From: Inia geoffrensis
Lineage: Eukaryota; Chordata; Mammalia; Artiodactyla; Iniidae
NCBI GenBank assembly: GCA_036417435.1
Contig: CM070904.1
Span: 60,024,408-60,088,407, forward strand
Direction: 5' to 3'
Length of the DNA: 64,000 nt
The notes under the pieces are model-generated. The model did not search any database. It saw nothing but the letters and a program-made list of their open reading frames with translations, and was not told the origin of the DNA. The translations under genes and the position numbers were made by a program. Positions within the stretch are counted from its first letter, which is position 1. Each line of letters begins with the position of its first letter. Shown here piece by piece: positions 45,771 to 56,330 of this stretch.

Positions 45771-45965
45771 GGTGACTTGGGGATGTACAGCCTGGGTTAA
45801 AGCTCAGACGTGGGACCTTAGACATCCTCCATCACCCCTCTGAGGCTCAGTCTCTCCTGCTGTAGAATGGGGATAATAAGATGAAGTATCTCACAGAGTT
45901 GTATGAGCCTTAAATGAGAGAACGCAAGTAGGGGCCTGATCAGGTCCTCCATCACAGGTATTATT
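45771..45965 (+). mobile_element. MIR SINE relic
   Basis: gtacagcctgggttaaagct, ctctgaggctcagtctctcc, tagaatggggataataagat and cacagagttgtatgagcctt show MIR order. Confidence 0.75.
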
Positions 45966-46357
45966 ATCTTATTGCTGCTCTTTAAAAATCAAGTCTAAAA
46001 CCTCTAGTCTGACATTCAAAATAAACCATAATTTGGCTCTGAATCTCCCTTTCTAAGTTTTCTTCTAAAGTGCTCTCACCTTAAGGTACGCCAATCACAT
46101 CACAAAGAGCTTTTAACTTTTATAACTTCCAGGAATTACCATATATGCTTGGCAAAAAATAAAAATAAATAAAAGTGAGAGAGGGTATGCAATATAACCA
46201 TTTAAACAGCACTGGCCATTCTACTCAGGACACTTTGGCCTGGAAATTAGTGCAAACTCAGAGACATGAGTCTGCTGTTCCTTCGAGATGTCTCAGGTCT
46301 TAATGCCTCTCCAAGAAGCTACACCTCAAGGCACTGAGTCTGATTCTAGTGATTAAA
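45966..46357. other. Unique sequence
   Basis: No recognised element or exon. Confidence 0.4.
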
Positions 46358-46372
46358 AATATGTACAACTCT

Positions 46373-46728
46373 GGGACTTCCCTGGTGGCACAGTGGTTAG
46401 GAGTCCGCCTGCCAATGCAGGGGACACAGGTTCAAGCCCTGGTCCGGGAAGATCTCACATGCCGTGGAGCAACTAAGCCCGTGCACCACAACTACTGAGC
46501 CTGTGTTCTAAGGCAGGAGCCACAACTACTCAGCCTGCATGCCACAACTCCTGAAGCCCGCTCACCTAGAGCCTGTGCTCCGCAACAAGAGAAGCCACCG
46601 CAATGAAGGGCCCACGCACCACAACGAAGGGTAGCCCCCCACTCTCCACAACTAGAGAAAACCTGTACTCAGCAACGAAGACCCAACGCAGCCAAAAAAT
46701 AAATAAATAAATGATTTTATTTTAAAAA
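46373..46728 (+). mobile_element. CHR-1-type SINE, full length
   Basis: Head gggacttccctggtggcaca, then cgtggagcaactaagcccgt, repeated cacaactactgagcctg modules, caagagaagccaccgcaatg, gacccaacgcagccaaaaaa and (aaat)n. Target duplication atatgtacaactct on both sides. Confidence 0.93.
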
Positions 46729-46744
46729 ATATATGTACAACTCT

Positions 46745-47262
46745 ATTTTTTACAACTTGACTCAAACAAAAGGCAACCACCTTGTATTCGCTTGCCCCAT
46801 TCCCTGGTTTTGGAATGTTGCCTATTCCACAGCCTACACACATATAGATACCTCTCCAAATGATAACATCAAAATGGTACCTCTTTCCAAGGTCAGCCGA
46901 ACAGCTACTCCCTCAAAGGTGTTGGTTGATCCTTATCCCTCTGTATCTTGTGACCAGGATACTCAGAGTTCTGCACTTTATAGTTACATGTGTGATTCTT
47001 CAAACCTTTACTCAAGTGCACCTTAAGATCAACTTGGTTTTACTGAACTTGACAAATGCTTAATAAATGAAGGACAAAGAGGGGGAAAAGATGAAGCAGA
47101 AGGAGCAGCAAGGCAGGTAAATGTTAATGACAAGGACAATGACAACAGTGATGGTTGCCGCCATGGGACTGCGCTCTTACTTACGTCGTTGAATGCAAAG
47201 AGCTGTACCCTACGAACCACGTGTTGCGTTTCTGAACAATAAATGTACAGGGATATCTTCCC
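46745..47262. other. Unique sequence
   Basis: CpG-bearing patch at about 47,155-47,225 with a minus-strand donor GTAAGTAAG. Two frames are open upstream of it, so no exon is called. Otherwise ordinary. Confidence 0.4.
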
Positions 47263-47337
47263 CACCTCTCTCTCTGTCTCTCTCTCTGTCTCTCTCTCTG
47301 TCTCTCCCTCTGTCTCTCTCTCCCTCTCCCTCTCTCA
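47263..47337. repeat. (TC)n/(TCTG) simple repeat
   Basis: Polypyrimidine TC repeat with regular TCTG interruptions every 12 bases or so. Likely polymorphic. Confidence 0.95.
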
Positions 47338-48129
47338 TCCTTTTGGGGCACGTGACCTGCATAGGCACTCCTGCTGTCCCCATGTTATGTGAAAAGTCAC
47401 CCTCCCATTCAAACATAATCTAAATAAACAGGGAGCTAAGTGGCTCCTGCCACCAGTTTAAATTAATTAGTCTCACCTTCGATGCTGATTGGGATCAAGA
47501 TAATGATGCATGCTTGAAGCTGGTCCAAAACACATATTAGTCACTTTAATCTGATTTGGAGAAACAAGCAAAGACCCCTACACAGAGAGAAGAATACCAG
47601 GATTGGGGGGATGATGGGGGAGCAGCAGAGGGGTATGGACCATCTGCAAAGTGACTGAGACTCATACAAGAAGAAAAACAGAATTCTCACCCAGATTAGA
47701 ATAAACAAATTAAGGCTGATTTTCACAATACCTAGAATAGGTTTTTCTAAACAGCTGCTTAGAACCCATTAGCAAGTTGTGAAATCAATTTGGTAGATAG
47801 CGACCAGAATTTTTTGTAACAAAAATTGAATAGAAATTAGAAAGCATTGCAATAGTGTTTTGTAAAATGTGTAATTCAGCTTTATCTTTAATATGCATGC
47901 GTATGTGTGTATGTGCGCTCAGTCATGATGTAAACTCAACTGCTGAGAGTCAAAAATGTTTTTAAAATACTGAAATAGAACGTTTGCGTTTATATAATCT
48001 CTGGGGACTAAGATTTTCCATTTTTTACTATTCCACACTCATAAAATAGGAGAATGTTTGTTCTTGCCACCTGTTGTGCACAATAGTTCAGTTCTTCAAG
48101 CTCAAAAAAGCCTATAAAAAATATCATTT
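47338..48129. other. Unique AT-rich sequence
   Basis: No recognised element or exon. Confidence 0.45.
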
Positions 48130-48325
48130 GGGGCTTCCCTGGTGGCGCAGTGGTTGAGAGTCCGCCTGCCAATGCAGGGGACACGGGTTCGTGCCCCGGC
48201 CCGGGAGGATCCCACGTGCCGTGGGGCGGCTGGGCCTGTGAGCCATGGCCGCTGAGCCTGTGCGTCCGGAGCCTGTGCTCCGCAACGGGAGAGGCCACAA
48301 CAGTGAGAGGCCCACACACTGCAAA

Positions 48326-48326
<1 letters not shown>
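48130..48326 (+). mobile_element. CHR-2-type SINE with (TA)n tail
   Basis: Complete CHR-2 body ending gagaggcccacacactgcaa. The tail has become a (TA)n array instead of poly-A. Confidence 0.93.

Positions 48327-48362
<36 letters not shown>
48327..48362. repeat. (TA)n microsatellite at a SINE tail
   Basis: About 16 TA units directly after the CHR-2 body. Confidence 0.95.
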
Positions 48363-48366
<4 letters not shown>

Positions 48367-48655
48367 GGCACACTTTTCCCCTACCACTTTCCTATTCCCA
48401 TAGAGGAAGGTGAGAGTCACTCTAGAAAACCACCTACACTTTTTCTTGCTACTGGTTGTCCCTCCATTTATTTCTATCTCTTGTCAGTCCCTGACATCAA
48501 GTTACAAGTCCAAAAGCTCTGGCTCTCTTGGTGGTTATTTGCTTATAAGCACTAAACTATCACTTAAGGAGAGTGAACAAGCACACTGGATTTTCACCCA
48601 GAGTGTAACACCACTTATCAATCACAGCAAAAAGTGAAGATTCAGAACTTGGTTT
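48363..48655. other. Unique sequence
   Basis: Spacer between two SINEs; nothing recognised. Confidence 0.4.
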
Positions 48656-48669
48656 AAAATAGCTCCTCA

Positions 48670-48969
48670 GGGACTCCCCTGGTGGTACAGTGGTTAGGAA
48701 TCCGCCTGCCAATGCAGGGGACACAGGTTCGAGCCCTGGTCCGGAAGATCCCACATGCCGCAGAGCAACTAAGCCCGTGCGCCACAACTACTGAGCCTGC
48801 ACTCTAGAGCCCGTGAGCCACATCTACTGAGCCCATGTGCCATAACTACTGAAGAACGTGTGCCTAGAGCCCGCGCACCGGAACGAAGAGTAGCCCCCAC
48901 TCGCCACAACTAGAGAAAGCCCGTGTGCAGCAACGAAGACTCAACACAGCCAAACATAAATAAATAAAT
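48670..48969 (+). mobile_element. CHR-1-type SINE, full length
   Basis: Head gggactcccctggtggtaca, CHR-1 body (cgcagagcaactaagcccgt, cgaagagtagcccccactcg, actagagaaagcccgtgtgc) and an (aaat)n tail. Target duplication aaatagctcctca / aaatggctcctca. Confidence 0.93.
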
Positions 48970-48985
48970 AAAAATGGCTCCTCAA

Positions 48986-49720
48986 CCTATCCCCTCTAGA
49001 ACAGAAATGCTTCTTCTCAAGTTCTTCTTATGGCACATTTTTCTCAGTACCTGCTCTCCAAACTCCAAGTATCATCCCACATCTAATATCTATCTTTGTC
49101 CGACATCACCCCTACCTTCCTTTATCTCCTCTGCACATTTCTCTTCAAACTCAAGGTTATTTTTTAGTTCAGTCAATAATTCTTCCATAAATGCCTAAAA
49201 AACAAACAAAAACTAGAGCAATCTTATTTTCAATGGCATCCATGCTGCATGGTGGCCACAAAGGCCCATCCGGCTTTCAGAGACGAGCAAGGCACCCAGC
49301 TGTCACGCGTTCGAGTGGAATAGGTCTACGTGGGACACCCACTCAAATAAGCCCTTAAAAACCTACCGAAACAGGACTTTACTTTGGATTCTGTCCATTT
49401 TCCCAAGAGGTCATCCACCTCTCACATCAGCACTGTCTACCACACTATTTTCACGGTCAACTGTTTGAGAACATATGCAACAGGAGAAAGTTAGTGTCAA
49501 GGAGTCAATTCACCAGTGATTGAGTCCCAGCCACACACATGGTACTGCAGGAGTCCTGGCTCTGCAGGCTAGGAAAAACTAGTTGAGATATTTTTCCCCA
49601 AAAAAGAGGCGTCATCCTGAACTCCAAAAACAATCAAAAAAAGGAACCAATACGAAGAGAATACAATAGATGTTTGTTGAGTTCACTAAGTTAAAATAGC
49701 AAGCATAATAAAGGAATATC
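48986..49720. other. Unique sequence
   Basis: No recognised element. A few CpGs (gctgtcacgcgttcgagtgg) near 49,300. Confidence 0.4.
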
Positions 49721-49735
49721 AAAAACAGTTCCTTC

Positions 49736-49944
49736 GGGGCTTCCCTGGTGGCGCAGTGGTTGAGAGTTCGCCTGCCGATGCAGGGGACACGGGATCGTGC
49801 CCTGGTCCGGGAAGATCACACATGCTGCGGAGCGGCTGGGCCCGTGACCCATGGCCGCTGAGCCTGTGCTTCCGGAGCCTGTGCTCTGCAACGGGAGAGG
49901 CCACAACAGTGAGAGGCCCGCGTACCACACACACACACAAAAAG
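49736..49944 (+). mobile_element. CHR-2-type SINE with (AC)n tail
   Basis: Complete CHR-2. After gaggcccgcgtacc the tail is a CA run followed by AAAAAG. Target duplication aaaaacagttccttc (49,721-49,735 and 49,945-49,959). Confidence 0.94.
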
Positions 49945-49959
49945 AAAAACAGTTCCTTC

Positions 49960-51092
49960 AACCTAGAGTGTCTTTTGTCCCTGGTTCCCAAACACACTTA
50001 ACAACTTGTATCTGGCATCATCTTCTCTTGCGACCGCCTCCCTGACTGTCTAGAGTACTGGCTTCCTTTGCTCCTTTCACGTGCAACCGTCCAGTCTCTC
50101 GGCAATTAAAAAACAATTTACTGACTGTGTGGTCCGGGCCAGGTATTATATTAGGTGCAAGAGACACACAGAAGATGAATACGACACAGTCCTTGCCCTC
50201 AAGGAGCCCAGTGAGAGAATCTGAAAAGTTTTAAATTGGTGAAGAGAAATGAGTTGTGTAGAACTTTAAAAATGGAGGAATGAATAACTTGAAGTCCTTG
50301 CCCTCAAAGAGATCAATCAAGTCCCAGAATGAGTAGTGAAGATGACCAAACCCTAAAAGAATGCCAAAAGGCAAAATCCAGGAAGCATTCTTGCTTGCAG
50401 TGACCAACCAGTCTGAGCCCTGAAGGATTTGACTGTCCTCAAAAGTGGGAGAAAGAGGGACAGGGCAGCCAAGGTTTAGCCTTATGATGAGAGCTGAACT
50501 CCTGCAAATCCATCAGGGCACCTGCGCTAAATCGGACCCTCTGACCTAGCCCATCCTCCAAAAACAAACTTCACCTGCTGTGTGAACCTCCACAAAATTT
50601 GGAAAGGCTAAAATGTAAAGTCGCTTTCCCAGTCACAGAAATAAAGGTCAAATACCCAGAGCAAACAATGAAGCAACTCCAGTGGGCAAAGTGGAATGTT
50701 GGTCAAAGACTGAAACCCAGAAATCAAACAACTGAGTGGCGGTGGCTCTGGAACAAAAAGCTCTCCTGGATCACAGGAGAGTCTTTTAGACATATAAACA
50801 AGCTCAGATTTCCAGAAACACATACAAGAGCACAAGAATATTATTCAACTGTGCAGCCGGTTTGAATACTGGGGGTAGGGGGAAATATTTGTTTCAACTT
50901 CAAAAAGGAAGCTGCTGGGTCTCCTATTGATTTTGAGAGCATAAGTTCAAGTAAAACTACCTTCTATCTGAACCAAAGGCTGTGATGTGCCAACCACACC
51001 AACTTGACGAAGCTCTTTCACAAGGGGTCTTTAATTTGAAGGCCCTTCCCAATAGACAAATCCTGGTTTGGAACTTCTGATTCTTAAACTAG
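49960..51092. other. Unique sequence with small L2 relic
   Basis: A reverse L2 fragment at about 50,108-50,215 (aatttactgactgtgtggtc, cagtccttgccctcaaggag). The remainder is non-repetitive. Confidence 0.45.
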
Positions 51093-51138
51093 CATGGCAA
51101 GCAAGAGCAGTCTATGGCCAAGCATTAAAAAAGAAGAG
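51093..51138 (+). other. Exon-like unit with start codon, plus strand (tentative)
   Basis: An acceptor (cttctgattcttaaactag) is followed by one base and an ATG in good Kozak context (A at -3, G at +4). Fifteen codons (peptide MASKSSLWPSIKKEE) then end exactly at the consensus donor GAG|GTAAGTAT. IKKE fits the sumoylation consensus psi-K-x-E. It could be an alternative first coding exon, but it is short and I know no protein starting this way. The strand is opposite to the other exon-like units. Chance is a real alternative. Confidence 0.22.
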
Positions 51139-52018
51139 GTAAGTATTCCATTTGGTTCTTTTAAGAGCTGGAGTTGGCCACAGAAAGAAACACAAAGTTT
51201 TCACTCCAAGAGATCAAAGAAGGCATTTTGTACCAGGAAACCCAATTCAAACCCTCATTTCCAGGAATAAAGCCACAGTGCCCAATATTTGCTTGGGAAA
51301 ATAAAACAGGAGACTATGTGGACTCCAATTAAAATCTCTGATGGTTTTATTTCAGAGCCTCGCCAGTTTAATGCTGTGAACACTTTAGCCAGGCACTGCT
51401 TTAACTTAAATAGCGGCTTCCCAGTCTGAACGGTCACACTTACACTGGGTAAAACCGAAAGCGTTTTAACACTTCATGACGGCATTCTTTGCCCCATCCT
51501 GAGCACTAGATAGATAAGACAAGGTGATGCTGAGAAGTGCTAGCTTCAGCCCAGCCCATGTCTCCCATAACCACAGTCAGGAGAAACCACGCAACAGTCC
51601 ATGCTATTATTCTAGTCACAATATTGGACATGAGAGTGGAAGCAGGAGCAAATGGGTAGGGGGCAGGGGGGACATACCTCCATCTTATTCAGGTATGACA
51701 ACAATCAGCATGCTTTACAATTATCACCTGGGGTCTTGTCAATCAGCCAACAGTTCTTGCGTGCCTACTTCACACAGGCACCAAGCTAAGTCTACGTAGT
51801 GCAGTGAAATACTCCCCAAGTAATCATTATGTTAATGGTTATGTGTTTAATTTCCTTTATCTTTTTATAAAAAAGTATGCATCGTGTATGTAGGTTATAA
51901 AGTCTAAAAATAAAATCAGCACCCATGAACACATCACTTAATCCAAAAACCAGAATATCACCCAATACTGTATCATCTGCCTACCTCCCCCACCCCACCC
52001 AAATCCCCAGGTCCCCGC

Positions 52019-52019
<1 letters not shown>
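51139..52019. other. Unique sequence, possibly conserved
   Basis: 51,180-51,520 is non-repetitive, with no simple-sequence runs, and contains caattaaaatctctgatggt and other AT-rich homeodomain-like cores. It may be a conserved non-coding element; low certainty. Confidence 0.35.

Positions 52020-52066
<47 letters not shown>
52020..52066. repeat. (CA)n microsatellite
   Basis: About 22 uninterrupted CA units. Confidence 0.97.
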
Positions 52067-52069
<3 letters not shown>

Positions 52070-52077
52070 TTCATTGT

Positions 52078-52143
52078 CCTGAACTTGGGTTTCAATCTAA
52101 GTACGAATGCCCTGAACTTGGGTTTCAATCTAAGTACGAATGC
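52078..52143. repeat. 33-bp perfect tandem duplication
   Basis: The unit begins cctgaacttgggtttcaatc and ends aagtacgaatgc; two perfect copies lie between a CA array and a CHR-1 SINE. The unit's end doubles as the SINE target sequence. Confidence 0.95.
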
Positions 52144-52144
52144 A

Positions 52145-52463
52145 CTGGGCTTCCCTGGTGGCGCAGTGGTTAAGAATCCACCTGCTAATGCAGGAGACAC
52201 GGGTTCGAGCCCTGGTCCAGGAAGATCCCACATGCCGCGAAGCAACTAAGCCCATTCACCACAACTACCGAGCCTGCAATCTAGAGCCCGCGTGCCTAGA
52301 GCCCGTGCTCTGCAACAAGAGAAGCCACCGCAATGAGAGGCCTGTGCACTGCAAGGAAGAGTGGCCCCCTGCTCGCCGCAACTAGAAAAAAGAAAGCCCG
52401 CGTGCAGCAACAAAGACCCAACGTAGCCAGAAATAACTAACTAAATAAATAATTTTTTTAAAA
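52145..52463 (+). mobile_element. CHR-1-type SINE, full length
   Basis: Head gggcttccctggtggcgcag, then cgcgaagcaactaagcccat, caagagaagccaccgcaatg, cgcaactagaaaaaagaaag and aaagacccaacgtagcc, with an A/T-rich tail. Target duplication aagtacgaatgca / aagtatgaatgca (one CpG transition). Confidence 0.93.
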
Positions 52464-52476
52464 AAGTATGAATGCA

Positions 52477-52685
52477 TCTTTAGGATTATTTCCTAATCAT
52501 AACCAGTGAGTTGGCTTTCCAAATACAGCAGTGTTATATTGTTTCTTCTTAAAAGATGATGTCTTTAAGGGTTTTTTTTTTTAAGGTGAATCGTTGCTTT
52601 AAAGACATATACTAACTAATTAATAGACTGAGACAGACTTAGCTATGGTAAACTCATGAAGACAGTGTACAAATGAATGACCTTT
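52477..52685. other. Unique AT-rich sequence
   Basis: Nothing recognised. Confidence 0.4.
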
Positions 52686-52930
52686 GGCAAACACTGGCAA
52701 GAATGGCCGAGAACATGGGTTCCACAGTCCCACAAACTCCTGGTTCAAATCCCCCAGTCCACCACTGACTAGCTCTACAGCTTAGGGCAACTTAATTTTG
52801 CCAAGCCTCTATTTCTTATTGTAAAGGAATGAAATGATAATAAACCATAAGGCTGTTGTGAAAATATAATGAAAAAGTGCATGTAAAGAGCTGAGCACGG
52901 TGCCTGGCATGTTGTATCCAGTCCACCTCC
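52686..52930 (+). mobile_element. MIR SINE, well preserved
   Basis: gagaacatgggttccacagt, caaactcctggttcaaatcc, actgactagctctacagctt, aataaaccataaggctgttg and gagcacggtgcctggcatgt. Confidence 0.85.
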
Positions 52931-55076
52931 TCCCCAAATCAACATATCTGTCATTAAATTCACTCAAAACATATCAGAGGATTTTCCCACCATCAGTAGT
53001 CTACTTCTCCCTAATTTCTAACATGTAAAAATAAATCAAGAGTCAGGGATCCAACAGCAGGGCAAGCACAGAGGAGAGTTTCCAGTCCCAGCTCCTGTTT
53101 GCCTAAAGTACACTATTTACGCATTGATTCCATCTTCACCTCACGACCTTGAATAGCAGGATCATTTTTCAAATCCATTTCTAGCCCCATCCCTCCCTCC
53201 CCCAGAAAGCTGGACTACTCAATCCAACCTTACCTAGAAGCCTATCACGATCATCACGGGACTAGTTCTGTGCAATCTAGGGTAAGATAGAGGCATAGTC
53301 TCTATTTACTGATTCAATCACTATTATCCGTTCTGTCGACAAATGCACAAAATTTGGTAAATCACGACTTTGGAAACAAAACATTAAAACACTATTAACG
53401 GAATTAAGTTCCTCACTTCTGAAATTAATTCGCCACATTCCTGAATATGGCATACTCCTCCATCTTTACTCTGCGTCCTTAGTATCCTTTTAAATTACTT
53501 AGAGGTAACAAGAAACTTATTCGGACTCAAATGATCACTCTCTTCCAAGGTACGAAAGTTGTAAAACTACCACCTATCTCAAGTTTTATTTAAAACTACT
53601 CTCTCCATTTCAAGTAAAACTTACCCATACTTCTAGAAAAGGAGAGAATGAACCCATCCCGGCCCTTGATTTTTTTTACCATCTATGCAGAATTTATTGC
53701 AACATCATTCACCACCTTTGAGTATTTTCAGAAGGGGTGACGGTAGAAATGCGATTATCCAACGCACAATGCCATCAGTCTAAGGCCCACACATCTCAGC
53801 CTCAAAAGACTTCTGTTTTTTTAATCCCAGGACAGAAAACAAAAACAACTGAATCACAAGAAAGGAGACTTGGTCTTAGAAGCCAGGTGATCCAAGTCCT
53901 GACCAGGCCTAAGGTAACCTCCCAACCCCTGTGTCCCCATCAGTGAAATAGTGAAGATCCATAATTCATACTCAAGCATACTGTAAAACTGGGTGGTGAG
54001 GCCAGTGTCTGAGGTCAGCACAAGTCTAGTGTCTGCTGGCTGCCCGAGCCCGGGCCCCCTGCCAGCCACCCACCTCCAGAGACAAGTGCCAGGACATACT
54101 ATAGTGTTTCCATTTAAGGCTCGCCACTTGGATCAGCCCAGCTCTTGAAATTTCTTACCACCACCTTTCCAGGAAGAATTTTTGGGGGGGAAAAGGGAGG
54201 TGGTGTCTATTTTTTGCCACCGCCTTTCCTTGGGCTGTCAGAGCAGTCTGCATCTGTGGGACAGGATTCTTTAAAACCACTGGGTTAGTCCGTGTCTAAA
54301 TGCCAGGGCCTCTTTTCAAAAATATACAAAGTACGTATGAGATCAGTCCCTTTTCTCATCATCATCGAACTCCCACCTCACACACTTCAAAAAGGAAAGC
54401 AAGCCCAATAAAATGTACAAATCCATTGTATTACTTTGCTACCTCTCTCCCAAAGCCACATTAAGCACAACTTTTTAACCAAGACTTTTCTTTTGCTACT
54501 AAGTGGAATGTTTTCTTCGTTAAGTAGCTTCTTCTACAGTTTCTCTCCCATGCAAGGAGCGTTCAAAACTCCCGGGGAAAAGAAGGGGAGTCTGGGGAGA
54601 GTGGGAGACTTATCTGGCACAAACTGGACAGAGCTGAGGCAGTCTAGAACCCGACGGGAGTTAGGGAGTCCGGAAGCCCCAGAGGCCCACATCTCTCCCC
54701 AGCGCACCCAAGGGTCTAGCCTCGCTGTTTTGGTGACCGTGTTGAAGGAAGGGTTTTAAACTTGGCAAAGTACCGTGCAACATCTGTAACCACATTTGCC
54801 TTCTGGGGATCGGAAGATGAATCCCACATTCCTGGCTTTCAAGCTTTTTGAAACTGCAGCTAGGAAGAACGGAGGGAGGGAGGGCGTTGAGCAGAGTTTA
54901 TTGGCTGTCTTTCCAGCAGAAAATTCCTCTTGGAAGAGACGGATATTTTGAGGGCGGGGGTGATTCGCCCATCCCTTTACTCTCTACCAAGCTCAGCTAG
55001 GAAGGTGAGCCCCGTGGCCAGGCGGTCAGATCGATTTACAAGTCAGAGGCGCGCACCCTGAAGGAGTTCACTACAT
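52931..55076. other. Unique sequence upstream of the CpG island
   Basis: A weak MIR fragment is possible at about 53,870-53,955. The rest is non-repetitive and becomes GC-richer from 54,500, with a ggagggagggagggcg run at 54,871. It may hold distal promoter elements; no exon supported. Confidence 0.45.
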
Positions 55077-55129
55077 GCACACACGCGCGCACACACGCAC
55101 GCACACACACACACACGCACACACACACC
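55077..55129. repeat. (CA)n/(CG) mixed microsatellite
   Basis: Alternating purine-pyrimidine run with CGCG and CACG interruptions at the left edge of the CpG island; such a run can adopt Z-DNA. Confidence 0.93.
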
Positions 55130-55392
55130 GCAAACCAGAGACCACCGCACTCCGCGCCGCTGCCCTCTGCCACATCCCACCGGCAATTCAGGCCCACAGC
55201 AAGACAGTTTTGGTCCGCGGCGGCTTCCCCCACCGCGACTGAATCGGCTTGGGGGAGAAAGGAATGAAAGCGAGGGGGAGGCACCTCAGACGCCCACCCT
55301 CCCACCCCCAATTCCTGCCCCTTCTCCCGCTAGGCTCCCTCTTCCCTCGGTCCTCCCGGTTCCGGCAGACGCGGCCGGCGACCTGCACTGAC

Positions 55393-55985
55393 CTCTGGTC
55401 CCGCGGCGGCAGGGGGCCGAGCCGGGGGAGGCGGAGTGCGAGCCAGCCGGGCGCTGCAGGTCGGCGCGGCGCGGCGCGGCGCGGCGCGGGGCGGGGCGGT
55501 GCAGCCGGCGAGGGAGCCCGGAACTCCGCGGGGCCGAGGGCCGGCGGCCGGCCCAGAGCTGCAGCGGCGGCGGCTGCGGCGGGCGGGTGCGGCGAGCCGG
55601 TGCGGGGCGCCGGGGGCTTTCCAGCCCTGGGGCCGGCGCGGCTGGCCGAGGAACAGCCTGGCAGCGGCGGCGGCAGCGGCAGCCACCCCGGGGAAAGAGC
55701 CGGAGGAGGGAGGGGAGGCGGGGTGAAGAGGAGGCGGAGAAGGAAGGGGAGGAGGGCGGGCGGAATAAACTTCCCGAGGCGCTGCGGCACGGGCTAGAAA
55801 GACGGCCGCGGCCGGGCCGGGTGGGGGCTGGCCCGGGGGGGCGGCGGGGGCGGGGGTGGGGGGAGGACGGTCACTGGAGAGTAGAAAAGTTCCCCCAGCG
55901 CCGAGGGGGAGGCTGCGGCGGCGGCGGCTGCAAAGAGTAGGAGCCGGAGCGGGAGGAGCGGGAGGAGGAGGAGAAGGAAGTGGCT
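55393..55985 (-). other. Candidate untranslated first exon, leftward gene
   Basis: The minus-strand donor GACCAGAG|GTCAGTGC lies at 55,393/55,392, downstream of GC boxes and the inverted CCAAT box. The start is set loosely just inside the CCAAT box. The orientation bias of SINEs, L1s and LTRs to the left, and the minus-strand exon-like units at 1.6-14.9 kb, favour this direction. GTCAGT is a moderate donor. No ATG lies inside, so the start codon would be in a later exon. Confidence 0.35.
55462..55499. repeat. (GGCGC)n pentamer run with GC boxes
   Basis: Five GGCGC-type units followed by ggggcggggcgg inside the CpG island. Very CpG-dense, a possible length-variable site. Confidence 0.92.
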
Positions 55986-55996
55986 GCGGAGCGCTC

Positions 55997-56006
55997 GGCC
56001 AATGAG
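55997..56006. promoter_or_regulatory. CCAAT box (NF-Y type)
   Basis: ggccaatgag matches the extended NF-Y consensus (CCAATNR flank). It sits near the middle of the CpG island and could serve start sites on either side. Confidence 0.6.
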
Positions 56007-56029
56007 TGTCTGGAGCTGTGATTAACCAG

Positions 56030-56330
56030 GCAGCAACACATCATTTCCTCCCGGCGCGGATCCAGGGAGCCGGGAGGGAGAGGGAAGGCGGCGGGGCGGG
56101 GCAGTCCCCGCGCCCCCTGCAGGCGCCTAGCCGGGGGCGAGCCCGCCGAGCCCGCCGAGCCCCGCCGAGCCTGGCCGAGTCGCCCCCGGCGCGCCTGGCG
56201 CTGTCTGGCCGGCAGGGAGGAGGCTGCGAGCGCGCCGCCCGCGGGGCTCCTCGGAGGCGGGGAGGCGGCGGGGCAGGCCCGAGCCGAGCTCCCGCGGCCG
56301 GGGTGGGAGGTGGAGAGGCTGCGCAGCGGG
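56030..56330 (+). other. Candidate untranslated first exon, rightward transcript
   Basis: Begins loosely downstream of the CCAAT box and ends at GCGGG|GTGAGTGC (56,331). A second donor, CCCAG|GTAGGC, lies 12 bases on (56,343), a tandem-donor arrangement. No ATG lies between 56,030 and 56,330. It may represent the main gene in the opposite orientation or a divergent non-coding transcript, common at CpG island promoters. Confidence 0.35.

Noticed and set aside
47181..47250. Minus-strand donor GAC|GTAAGTAAG with an upstream acceptor-like site
   Set aside because: Two frames are open, no family recognised, and the frame continues into the intron; left as unsupported.
55188..55797. Open frames of ~180-200 codons on both strands of the CpG island
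   Set aside because: Stop codons are rare in GC-rich DNA; frames on opposite strands overlap, use no ATG in the key stretch and show no domain.
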